Notes under the pieces: model-generated
What the model was told of the DNA's origin: nothing
The model's database searches: none
Seen by the model: the letters and a program-made list of their open reading frames with translations, nothing else
From: a virus
Strand: one strand, 5' to 3'
DNA length: 25,347 nt
Virus record (IMG/VR): IMGVR_UViG_3300037961_002798
Coordinates: 1 to 25,347 of that record
Shown here: in pieces, positions 10,798 through 20,300 of the stretch
Layout of the letters: each line of letters opens with the position of its first letter
Numbering within the stretch: the stretch's first letter is position 1
Program-made: the position numbers and the translations under genes

Positions 10798-10804
10798 ATT
10801 ATCT

Positions 10805-11380
10805 ATGGCAAAAAAACGTAGTGTAGTAGCAAGAACACCAGCAGAAAGATTTAGAGATAACATATTGATTGGTTATCCTGAGTGGCCTACATGGTCTAGG
10901 AAGCTTAGGCGAATATTTGTTTCCTTGCCGTCATATGGTGTTGGTAAAGAAGCGTTAGAGTCTATGTGTGAAGACTTTGAGTGGGATTTTGAAAAGACCA
11001 GTAAGTTGATAGATGGTAATGCTACTTTTACTAAAGCAGTAAATGATTTCATAGAAGATGGTTATAGGTACAGGACAGCTATACGTTATCCTAATTCTAA
11101 AAAGCCATTACCGTTTGAAATAAAATGGAGCAAGTTACAGTTAGTGTATATGATGGAATCTGGTATCACCTCGTTTATCAAAGCAGAATTAGGTAAAATA
11201 TCTGCTGTTGAAAACAAGTTGATAGAAAAGTCTGGCTTGTTAGAGATAGAACCATTGGTAAATGATTGGCAAAGTGATGGTAGTCACCAGCAAGCTGAGA
11301 AAAAAGTTGCTGTGCAAAACGTAGATATATCTGGTGAGTCTAGTTTATTTAATTTAGAAGCAAGCTTGAACGGAAAATAA
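10805..11380 (+). CDS. terS: Putative small terminase subunit
   Basis: 191 residues directly upstream of the large terminase, the usual place for the DNA-recognising small subunit. The N-terminus is basic (MAKKRSVVARTPAERFRDN). The middle (about 45-85, YGVGKEALESMCEDFEWDFEKTSKLIDGNATFTKAV) reads like an HTH-type helical bundle, and the second half is helical with a polar tail. Sequence alone does not prove the family; position is the main evidence. The start is ATG 10805-10807; a longer version from TTG at 10724 would add 27 residues without any RBS. The stop TAA abuts the ATG of the large terminase. Confidence 0.6.
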   Translation: MAKKRSVVARTPAERFRDNILIGYPEWPTWSRKLRRIFVSLPSYGVGKEALESMCEDFEWDFEKTSKLIDGNATFTKAVNDFIEDGYRYRTAIRYPNSKKPLPFEIKWSKLQLVYMMESGITSFIKAELGKISAVENKLIEKSGLLEIEPLVNDWQSDGSHQQAEKKVAVQNVDISGESSLFNLEASLNGK

Positions 11381-12895
11381 ATGTCATATCAATACACACC
11401 GTCTCCTTGGCAACGTAAGTTTCATAATTCAGAAAGCAGGATAAAGGTTGTATGGGCAGGTCGTAGAGCAGGTAAAGGTAGAGCTGTGCTTACTGAGCTA
11501 ATGTTGGCCATAACGCAGGCTTCAAAGACTCCGTTCCTAGCAGACAAAGAAATGGCAGAAGCTGCTAACCTACCAGTAGGATATGACTTGACTAACACAC
11601 TAGAACCTGCAATCCATATATGGGTAGTTGCACCTAACTTTGCACAGAGCAGACAAGCATGGAACGAACTAAAACAATTTATACCACCAGAACTTGTAGT
11701 CAAAAGAAAACAAGGCCAAGGTGGTGGTCGAGGTGATGGATGGAGAGAAGATGCAAAGTCTGTATGGCTATATCTAAAAAGTCCTAACCTAGTGAGACGA
11801 GATGTTTACATTGAAATAAAATCTGCTGATGACCCTGAATCTTTACAGACTGCTGGTCCTGATTTTATCTGGATTACAGAATCACAAGATATAAAAGAAG
11901 CTGCATGGAATAAACTAAGACCTATGCTTAACTCTGCTGGTAGACTAGGTAAAGGTTGTGTAGAAGGCATACCACCATTCAAAAGGTCTCATTGGTTTTC
12001 AAAACTTTTTAAATGGTCACAAGAAAATCCTAGCGAAGATTACGAATCCTTTCATGCAACGAGTTTTGATAACGTTTTCCTATCACAAAAACAAAAAGAA
12101 GCTATCAAAGACGAAAAAGCAACTATGCCAGAAATTGTTTGGGATAGAATGTACATGGCTAAACAACCAGATGGTGGAGGTGGTTTCTTCAGACCTAGCA
12201 AAATACAAGAAGCTGCCATTGGAAAAGAAATATTGATGCCAGATTCTAACAGAAGATATGTTGCTGGATTAGACTTGGGTAAGAAACAAGACTATACTGT
12301 ATTTATAGTAAAGGATGCAGCTAGTAGAAAATCTGTATATGCTTTAGAAATGTCTGGTAGTGATTGGGTTAGCCAAATAGAAACCATTAGTTCTGAAATA
12401 AATAGATGGAAAATAGGTGATATTAGAGTTGACTCAACTGGTTTGGGAGATGTAGTGTTTGACCACTTACTATCTTCTGGATTACCAGTAACACCATTTA
12501 AATTTAGTGCACAAAGTAAATATCAATTATTCCAAAATTACTACATTGCACTAGAAAATGGTACTGTACATTTCCCAGAAAGTTGGGATACACTTAAAAA
12601 ACAATTGGAAGATATAAGTATAAGACCTAGTGGAAATGGTTCATATGTGTTTTATAATGAATCAAGTGAGCATGACGATTGGGTTGATGCAGAGTTGTTA
12701 GCATTAATGGCTAGTGACCCACCAGGTTATGATGATGGTGAATATAAATATTTAGGAGCTATAAGTAGAATGAGACCTATAAGACCTACAGACTCTAGGA
12801 AGCCGTCACGATTTATGCAAATGAGAAGACAACAAAAGACAAAACAAAAATTACAATACTTAGAAGAAAACGAATTAATTACTACAGAAATATAG
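11381..12895 (+). CDS. terL: Large terminase subunit (ATPase-nuclease)
   Basis: 504 residues, normal for the family. The N-terminal packaging ATPase has a Walker A-like loop WAGRRAGKGRA (25-35, Lys32) and a Walker B-like FIWITE (162-167, Glu167). The C-terminal RNase H-like nuclease has GLDLGKKQDYT (Asp298), RVDSTGLGD (Asp351) and HDDWVDA (Asp433, Asp436), the expected acidic triad. It drives DNA into the prohead at the portal and cuts concatemers. Oddities: the Ser/Thr after the Walker Lys is Gly, and the Asp of Walker B is Thr. Both are seen in the sequence; whether this is normal for its subfamily I cannot check. It is followed after 7 bases by the portal gene. Confidence 0.92.
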   Translation: MSYQYTPSPWQRKFHNSESRIKVVWAGRRAGKGRAVLTELMLAITQASKTPFLADKEMAEAANLPVGYDLTNTLEPAIHIWVVAPNFAQSRQAWNELKQFIPPELVVKRKQGQGGGRGDGWREDAKSVWLYLKSPNLVRRDVYIEIKSADDPESLQTAGPDFIWITESQDIKEAAWNKLRPMLNSAGRLGKGCVEGIPPFKRSHWFSKLFKWSQENPSEDYESFHATSFDNVFLSQKQKEAIKDEKATMPEIVWDRMYMAKQPDGGGGFFRPSKIQEAAIGKEILMPDSNRRYVAGLDLGKKQDYTVFIVKDAASRKSVYALEMSGSDWVSQIETISSEINRWKIGDIRVDSTGLGDVVFDHLLSSGLPVTPFKFSAQSKYQLFQNYYIALENGTVHFPESWDTLKKQLEDISIRPSGNGSYVFYNESSEHDDWVDAELLALMASDPPGYDDGEYKYLGAISRMRPIRPTDSRKPSRFMQMRRQQKTKQKLQYLEENELITTEI

Positions 12896-12902
12896 GTAAA
12901 GA

Positions 12903-14840
12903 ATGGTTTTAGATTACGGAACAAACTCAGCTGAAGGTAGCACAGAAGCAATTTTAGTAGAAGCAGCAAATCCTACAGATGAGCCAGATATAACATTACA
13001 ATGGGTAAAAGAAAAAGCACAAACTGGTCACGAATTATTTAGAGAGTTTCGTAGTAAAGCAGAAGAACTAGATGACTTTTATCTAAACAACTTTGATTTT
13101 AGCGTTCCAGAAAACGGAACATTGATTAGACTAGGTACTGCACAGTCAGTAATAAACACTCTAGTTGCACACGTTAGTCCACAGTTTTTAGATATATCTG
13201 TTCCACCTCCAGGTGCAAGAGGACAAGCAAGAGCAGAACTAATCGAAAAGTTTTTGACAGGTGCACATCATATGGTAGAACAAAGAACACCTGTATACAG
13301 AGAGATTACTAAACACGCTGGTCTTTATGGTATTGCTTGGGAAAAAATAGAGTTTACTGCAAATGAATGGAGTGACTTTCCAGAAGCACCACCACATGAA
13401 GAAGAAGCAAGTGCAGAATACAGAGAACAAGTTAAAGAAGTATTGGAAAAACGGTCTGTATCATGGCCTATAAAATCAGTAGCTGTAAATCCTCAAAACC
13501 TTATATGGGATTTAAATAATGGTACACAACCTAGATGGGTTATATATGAATATCAAGTAGATGCAGAATGGGTACAAGCTCACTTCCCAGAATGGAACGT
13601 ATACAAAAAAGGTTACGTTACTTTCCAAGAAGTATGGACAGCTACACAAGTAGGATACTTAGCAGATGATAAATGGGTATTAGAACCTAGACGACATGGT
13701 TATGGTAAACTACCTTGGATTATGTACTGGCCACAGATGGGATTAGATACAGGTAACTCAGAACCAGAAACTTTATACATGGGATTACTAAATGGTTCTA
13801 TAGATATGCTAAGAGCACAAAGTCAACTAGCATCACACTATATTGACATTGTAGGTAAATCAGCTTGGCCTACACTAGAATTTACAGGACCACCAGGAAT
13901 TACAGAAGAAGTGCAAGCAGCATGGGATGATACTCCAGGTGCAAAGAATATTAAACCACCACAGGTAAATGTTGGTGCATCACAAACACCAAGGCCACCT
14001 TCAGAAATTGGTATTGCAAAACAATTCTTAGATGAAGCAATTGAAGCTAATACTGTTCCTGCTGTTGCTAGAGGACAAAGACCAACAGGTGCAGCATCTG
14101 GTTATCATACTGCTGTGCTAGCTGGTATTGCATCACTTAACTTTGGTGCAGTAAAAGAAGCAATGGAACGTGGTTTACAAGATAAAGGTGAATTAATACT
14201 AAGAATAGTAGAACACGTTATTAATGATAAACTAACAGTATTTGGTAAAACAGAAGCTGGAGTTTTAGATGCTGCTATCAAGCCTACTGACATCAAAGGG
14301 CATTACGTCAACATTGTTCGTATTAACTCTGTTTCGCCAGAAGAACAGGAAAGAAGACTTAACTTGTGGGCAAACTTATGGCGTTCAGGATACGTTGATT
14401 TGGATACTGCTCTCAGAAAAGGTGGAGTTAGCAATCCATTAGAAGTTCGTGCTAAGATATTAGAAGAACAATTTATTAACTCGCCAGGCATTCAAGAGCA
14501 GCTACAACAAGCAGCAGCATCAAGAATACCTACGATACAAAATATAATAGAAGCAGCAGGACAACAGTCACCACAAACAGGACCAACTCCTGAACAAACT
14601 GCAATGAATATTTTAAATACACAAGGAGCTATGCAATTGCCTAATGCAGGAAATTTCCAACAAGGTAATCAAGCAGGTACAAGACCTAACAACCCAGGTA
14701 CAGGAGTACCACAAACTACTAGACCTGTAATACCAGGTTCTATAGATGAAATGAATCAAACAGCTCGTGCTGTAGCAGGACCAAGAAGTGGTAATGTTAG
14801 AGTACCAGGAGCAGACATATCACCAGGAGCAAGAGGATAA
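12903..14840 (+). CDS. Portal protein
   Basis: 645 residues between the large terminase and the head genes. It has a portal-like layout: an N-terminal helical region (to about 120), a mixed alpha/beta wing with VSWPIKSVAVNPQNLIWDLN and the Trp-rich PRWVIYEYQVDAEWVQAHFPEW, a central helical stem and crown region (about 290-470), and a low-complexity Gln/Pro/Thr/Gly tail (about 530-645). The portal dodecamer would sit at one capsid vertex and form the DNA channel and terminase dock. The size and lack of a protease motif fit podovirus-like portals. AGGTAAAGA gives a modest RBS. The TAA overlaps the next ATG as TAATG. Confidence 0.85.
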   Translation: MVLDYGTNSAEGSTEAILVEAANPTDEPDITLQWVKEKAQTGHELFREFRSKAEELDDFYLNNFDFSVPENGTLIRLGTAQSVINTLVAHVSPQFLDISVPPPGARGQARAELIEKFLTGAHHMVEQRTPVYREITKHAGLYGIAWEKIEFTANEWSDFPEAPPHEEEASAEYREQVKEVLEKRSVSWPIKSVAVNPQNLIWDLNNGTQPRWVIYEYQVDAEWVQAHFPEWNVYKKGYVTFQEVWTATQVGYLADDKWVLEPRRHGYGKLPWIMYWPQMGLDTGNSEPETLYMGLLNGSIDMLRAQSQLASHYIDIVGKSAWPTLEFTGPPGITEEVQAAWDDTPGAKNIKPPQVNVGASQTPRPPSEIGIAKQFLDEAIEANTVPAVARGQRPTGAASGYHTAVLAGIASLNFGAVKEAMERGLQDKGELILRIVEHVINDKLTVFGKTEAGVLDAAIKPTDIKGHYVNIVRINSVSPEEQERRLNLWANLWRSGYVDLDTALRKGGVSNPLEVRAKILEEQFINSPGIQEQLQQAAASRIPTIQNIIEAAGQQSPQTGPTPEQTAMNILNTQGAMQLPNAGNFQQGNQAGTRPNNPGTGVPQTTRPVIPGSIDEMNQTARAVAGPRSGNVRVPGADISPGARG

Positions 14841-15028
14841 TGGCAAAAAACACACACCCATTAGAACTAGCATTTATGAAATTTGATGACACTACTAAAA
14901 GATATTTAAAACAAGTATCTAATAGTTTTGAAAACATAGATAGTATTCCTGATGTACAACAACCAAAAAAACGTAGCAAGAAATCAATCTATAATTATGG
15001 ATTGAACACACCATTTGGGAGAAGCTAA
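14840..15028 (+). CDS. Small basic late protein, 62 aa
   Basis: Sandwiched by TAATG overlaps with the portal gene and the next gene, so its translation is tightly coupled to both. The N-terminal half is a charged helix (LELAFMKFDDTTKRYLKQVSNSF), the middle polar, the end basic and disordered (QQPKKRSKKSIYNYGLNTPFGRS). Family unknown. A small virion or assembly factor is the natural inference from context. Confidence 0.7.
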   Translation: MAKNTHPLELAFMKFDDTTKRYLKQVSNSFENIDSIPDVQQPKKRSKKSIYNYGLNTPFGRS

Positions 15029-17319
15029 TGGCATTAAGATATAATTTTCAAATAACTACTCCAGATGGAGTTACAGAATCTGTAATTAGCGAAGGTAATA
15101 CTATAGCACAAGCTAGAACAAGTGCTTTATCTCGTTTTCCAGGTAGTACTATTACAGGAACACAATACTTAGGTGAATTTGGACCACAGTTAAATGTAGA
15201 TGAAGGATTTGGAGAGGGAATTTCTCCATTTTCAAATCAAGTTGTAACTCCAGGAGACCCTATTGAATTTACTCCAACTCAAACTATTTTAGATATTGAA
15301 GATTCAGATGTTCCTATTACTAAAGAATTAGTTGAATCTATAAATTTATTATTAAAAAATACAGGAAATTATAATGTTAGTAATTTAACTGATGAAAATG
15401 TAGAAAATGTTGATAATATAATAAACACTATTAGAAGTGTTCCAAGCACACAAGTTTTTGGTAGAGCAGCAGTTCCAACAGCAATAGCTTTTTTAAATGA
15501 TTCTTTAGAAAATAGAGAAGAAGAAGATAAATTAACTAATCAACAAGTTGCAAACCAAGTTGCTTTACTAAATAGTTTTGCAAGTAAAATTAATGTTTTT
15601 AAAAATTCACCTGATAGATTATCACGTTTAATAGAACCAGGAATTGATGAAGATTTAGGATTTAGAATATCTGCTGAATTAGAAAAAGGTAATCCTTTTG
15701 CTAGAGGAAATATTAATACTCCGTTTGCAGCTGATAATGTTACTCCTGAAATTGGAGAAACAGATACAGCAGGTGGTGTTGTAGAAGATGCAAATAATAT
15801 TACGACAGAAGGTGGTGACTTTGGACCACCACCTGGCCCTGGAAATGAAATAGTTGATATAACTCAAACTCCTGAATATCAAGCTTTGTTAGCAGAAAAT
15901 GAACGATTAAAAGCAAGTCAAGCAACAAATCAAGCACCAGGTGCACCTACTCCTGCTGCTTCAGTAACTGAGCTTATTGGAAATATTGGTGACCCAGAAT
16001 TTCAAGAATTTTTATCACAAAATCAAGATATTTTGTTTACAACAACCGTTGATGGTATACCTTCTCTTACTGCTATAGGTGAAGAGTTAATAAACAATTA
16101 TAATGCAATAAAAGAAGATGAATTAAACAAAGAATTTGAATTAAAACAACAGGAAATTCGTGACAATCAAGTTCTTAGTGAAATAGAAAAACAAATAGAA
16201 TTACAAGAAGCTAGACTAGATATAGAAAGAGAAATTACAAAATTAGAAACTGATGCAAGAATTGTTGAATCTAATAATCAATTTAACATAGGTATAAAAG
16301 CAGCTGAACAAGATAGAGTTGCTAGAGCAGCACAAGCAACCCAAGACAGAATAGCTAGGGCAGCTGTAGCTGAAACACAAGCAGGAACATCACCATTTTT
16401 TGGGTTAGAAGGCTTAACTCCTGAAGAACAAGATGCTAGAAGACGAAGTCAACTTGCAGGAACAGGTGGAGTTTTTGGTGCGTTAGCAGCAGGAATAAAT
16501 CCACAAGATATTTTTCAAGCACAAAGAGATGGTTTAAGTATTACTGACCAATTAGCTTTAGCAAGAGCTTCAGGAAATCCTTTTGATTTAGATGCTCAAC
16601 AACAAATAGCTTTACAAACTAGTTTAGCTAGAGGGGGTTTGACTCCAGATGAACAAATAGCTTTGGCTAGAGCAACTGCTAATCCTTTTGGATTTACAGC
16701 AGCTCAACAAATAGGATTGCAAGAAAGTTTAGCCAGAGGTGGTCTTACTGCTCCTCAACAATTTGCATTAGAAACACAATTAGCTAGAGGTGGTTTATCA
16801 GCACAAGAACAGTTTGACTTGCAAACTGCTTTGGCTAGAGGTGGGCTTACACCAGAACAAAGGTTGGCAGAACAAAGAGCAGCTGTCAATCCTTTTAATC
16901 TAACTGCTCAAGAACAAATTGATTTACAAACAGCATTGGCAAGAGGTGGATTGTCTGCTGAAGAAAGATTAGCAGAACAAAGATTAGGAATAGTTCCTGA
17001 ATTATTTAGAGCATCTCCACAATCATTGGGTGCTTTATCTAGTGTATTGGGTGGTACTGCTAATCTAAGAAGTGCATTAAATCCATTTTTAGGAACAAAC
17101 TTTACAGGTGGAACAGCTACTCAAGCGACTGCACCTATGTCAACTCCTACTCTTGGACAATATCAACAACAAACTCCATTCCAACAAGGTGCAACTCAAG
17201 CAAATCTTGCATCAACTGGACAAGATATAGAACAAGCAATTTTAGGAGTAACGCCACAAGGAGTGAATACTAATCCTGGAGGTTTAGCTCCATTTACAAG
17301 TACGATAGGAACTTACTAA
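15028..17319 (+). CDS. Repeat-rich virion-type protein, 763 aa
   Basis: Family not recognised; position between portal and scaffold suggests a virion or injected protein. Three parts are visible. Residues 1-300 are a beta-type start and a disordered Pro/Gly/Thr-rich stretch. Residues about 355-470 form a coiled coil (EDELNKEFELKQQEIRDNQ onward) rich in Ala, Gln, Glu and Arg. Residues about 505-655 are a tandem repeat with a unit of 17-18 residues of the form QIxLQTxLARGGLTxxE, alternating with NPF-containing units (SGNPF, TANPF, AVNPF). LARGGL occurs five times at spacings of 35, 17, 17 and 35 residues. The tail is Thr/Gln/Gly-rich. Such helical repeats suit a fibrous or trans-envelope tube protein. 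It ends one base before the next ATG. Confidence 0.75.
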   Translation: MALRYNFQITTPDGVTESVISEGNTIAQARTSALSRFPGSTITGTQYLGEFGPQLNVDEGFGEGISPFSNQVVTPGDPIEFTPTQTILDIEDSDVPITKELVESINLLLKNTGNYNVSNLTDENVENVDNIINTIRSVPSTQVFGRAAVPTAIAFLNDSLENREEEDKLTNQQVANQVALLNSFASKINVFKNSPDRLSRLIEPGIDEDLGFRISAELEKGNPFARGNINTPFAADNVTPEIGETDTAGGVVEDANNITTEGGDFGPPPGPGNEIVDITQTPEYQALLAENERLKASQATNQAPGAPTPAASVTELIGNIGDPEFQEFLSQNQDILFTTTVDGIPSLTAIGEELINNYNAIKEDELNKEFELKQQEIRDNQVLSEIEKQIELQEARLDIEREITKLETDARIVESNNQFNIGIKAAEQDRVARAAQATQDRIARAAVAETQAGTSPFFGLEGLTPEEQDARRRSQLAGTGGVFGALAAGINPQDIFQAQRDGLSITDQLALARASGNPFDLDAQQQIALQTSLARGGLTPDEQIALARATANPFGFTAAQQIGLQESLARGGLTAPQQFALETQLARGGLSAQEQFDLQTALARGGLTPEQRLAEQRAAVNPFNLTAQEQIDLQTALARGGLSAEERLAEQRLGIVPELFRASPQSLGALSSVLGGTANLRSALNPFLGTNFTGGTATQATAPMSTPTLGQYQQQTPFQQGATQANLASTGQDIEQAILGVTPQGVNTNPGGLAPFTSTIGTY

Positions 17320-20300
17320 ATGGTAACACCTTTTAATAGAAATCCTTTTTCTGCTCCAAGAGAAGATAATTATGAGAGAATAAAAAGACTTCGTAAAGAA
17401 AGAGAAAACCGTTTAAAAGAACAAGAAAGATTACTTATAGAAGCTCAAGCAAGAGAAAGAGCTTTGGTAGCTGAACAAAATATTTTAAACCCTCAACAAC
17501 CTGTTGTTCCTTTGAACCAACCTGATTCTCCACCGAAACCATTTCCAGTTGTAGAACCTCCACAAGAAACAGCAGAGCCTATAAGTTATTCTGGTTTTGC
17601 ATCTGGTGTTAGAGAAAACTTAGCAAATGCAGGATTGAGTGCTTTAGAATTTATAGAACCAGGAATCAACACAGCAGTAGGTATAGCTGCAAGGTTTGTA
17701 AGTCCTGGAGAAACTGAGTTTGATAAACAACTTAAAATAGTAGAAGAAGAACGTGAAGCAGCTGGTAAACAAAGAGGACTTAGAGGATTTTTTGCAACAG
17801 GAACGGAAGCAGCTAGACGTGCAGCTCCTTTACAAAGAGGTGCAGAATATGGAGCTTCTTTAGCAACGAGTGTTATACCAGATGGTGTTTTTGGAATTAA
17901 TTCAGATGAAATTAGAGAAAAAAGAAATCAATATTTTAAAGAAGCTACTGGTGAAGAATGGACTCTTTTAAGTTCTTTTAATAATCCAGTAGAAGATTTG
18001 AATGCAACTAAAAGAGCGTATAAAGAAACAGACCAACCTACATATGTAAAAGGAACATTAGAGTTTATATTTGACCCATTGAATGTATTACCAGGTGTAG
18101 GAATAGCATCAGATATAAAAACAGGGTCTAAAGCTTTAAAAGGTTTAGCTAGGCTTTCTATAAAAGCACCTGTTCAAGCAGTTACTAAAACAGGTAAAGC
18201 AGTTGCACAACCTAAAAAAGTTGTACAAAATATTCAAAAAGCTGCTACAGATATAAGAAGTTATATAGATGATGTAGCAACTTACAATACAAATCCTACT
18301 GATTTATTGCGACAACGTATAGAAGAAAAAGGTGCAGATTTAGTAAAAAATGGATATGCAGAAGAATATGTTGTAGCAGCAGCAGAAGGTAGAGTTGGTT
18401 CTAAAATTCCAGGTATATACGATAATGTTATTCCTCTTGTTGATAGTTATGACCATTATGATAATATTGCAGCAAGAATTACTGAAAAAATTTCTAAAAC
18501 GCCAGAATTAAAAGATTTAGCTAGACCTTTAACAAAAAAACAATTTGATGATTTAGAAAATCTTAAACTTATAGAAACTTTAGACTATACAGAAAGTTTT
18601 TTTGATGATGCTATTACTAGGAATGGAATAGCAAGTAAAGTACGAAGACAAAACAGGCTTAGAGAAAAATTATCAAAAAGAAATCAAAGAGTTTTAAAAG
18701 AATATCAAGCAGCTAAATTACAAGAAGGAATAAGAAAAACTTTTGATGGTATAGACAAGATAGGGTTATCTTTTATAACAAATCCTTTTCGTTCAGTAGT
18801 AAATATTATTGACCCTCAAATATTAGCAAAAATTGGAGATGAAACAGACTTAGCAACTAAACGGTTAGAACACGCTAGCAATAAAGCAAACGCTATGAAT
18901 GCAGCTGGTATTAGTGCAAAAAATACCATTACAAAATCTGGTGATTCTAAGCGTGTTTTTAGAAGTGCTACAGGAAATTCAGAAATAGATGGATTTATAG
19001 TAACGCTTGACAATGAACTAGATAATGACAGAATATATAGAGAATTAAAAAATCAGCATAAAAACTCAGGATATAATGCTAAAGATTTAGACAATTCAAT
19101 TCAAACAAATTCTTTTTTAGAATCAGATATAATTAGTGCAGTAGTAGATGTTAAGCCTGTTTACAGACAAGGCACTCAAGCAGCATTACCAGTAGAAGAA
19201 TTAATTTTTGATATAAAGCGACAATTCAAAGTTCAAAATAGTGATTTTTTTGATGCTAGAAGAGGAATATTAACAGAAAAAGGAAATTATGTTGTGCAAA
19301 GAGCAAAAGCACAATATGAAAAAGCAAAATTGCAAGCTGAATACGGCACTCCAATTGTAGCTGGTGGTAAAGTGTTACAAGGAAAAGCTTTAGCAGATTG
19401 GCTTATACAAGAAGGTACTTATTCTGCAAGGTATGTTCTAAGTAAAAGAAACAATACAGCTTTTTCTAATAACAGTTTATTAAAATCATTTAACAAAAGT
19501 AGAAAATATTTAGACCCAGACAATATTAATGACGATATTATTAGTGGTCAAAGAAATATTATATATGCTAACCCAGAAGATGCTTTGAGTTTATCTTTAA
19601 TTGGTGGGTATAACCAAATAATAGATACAGTATTAAAACACGATTTAATTGATTTGTTTACTAAAAATAAAGCAATGAGAAATAAATATAATGTATCAAT
19701 AGTTGAAAAAATAAAATCGCCACAATCTGGTTTTCAATTAGAAGCTGATAATTTGCCTGCTTATAGAATTGCAAACAAAGAAATTACATTAAAGAAAACA
19801 AAGCCAAGCAATAGAAATGTTCCATTAGAACAAACAGAAAGTGAAAAACTTTGGAGCAGTTTGTTATTTCACACTCCACAAGATGCTGCAAAATTTGCAA
19901 ATGATTTTGATTTAATTGTTAATGCAAGTAAAGATGTTGTAGGTATGCCTGCGTTAATAAAAAATCAAATAAAAACAGGTACAGGTGTTTTAGGAAAACC
20001 TATTTCTACAGCAGGTGATATAACAAAAGTTTTTCGTTTAGCTGGTACTGGTATTGATTTAGGTTTAACTGCAATATATGCACCAATAGTTTTTGGTTTA
20101 GGTTCAGCAAAAATTTTAGGTGGTATTGCAGCAGATAGTCCTAAACTTATAACAGAAGGGAAAAATTTATATAAAGGTATTGGAAGAGCTACTGTTAATA
20201 GTTTTGTTGCTCTTTTTAATCCAGACAGAGTATTAGCAAAAACTTATTCTCCTGCAAGACAAAAAACTTTAGAACTTATGAATAGAAATAATATGAGTTT

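Noticed and set aside
10724-10804. Longer small-terminase start at TTG 10724
   Set aside because: No Shine-Dalgarno, a Lys-rich low-complexity extension, and a promoter-like element lies inside it; the ATG at 10805 fits better.
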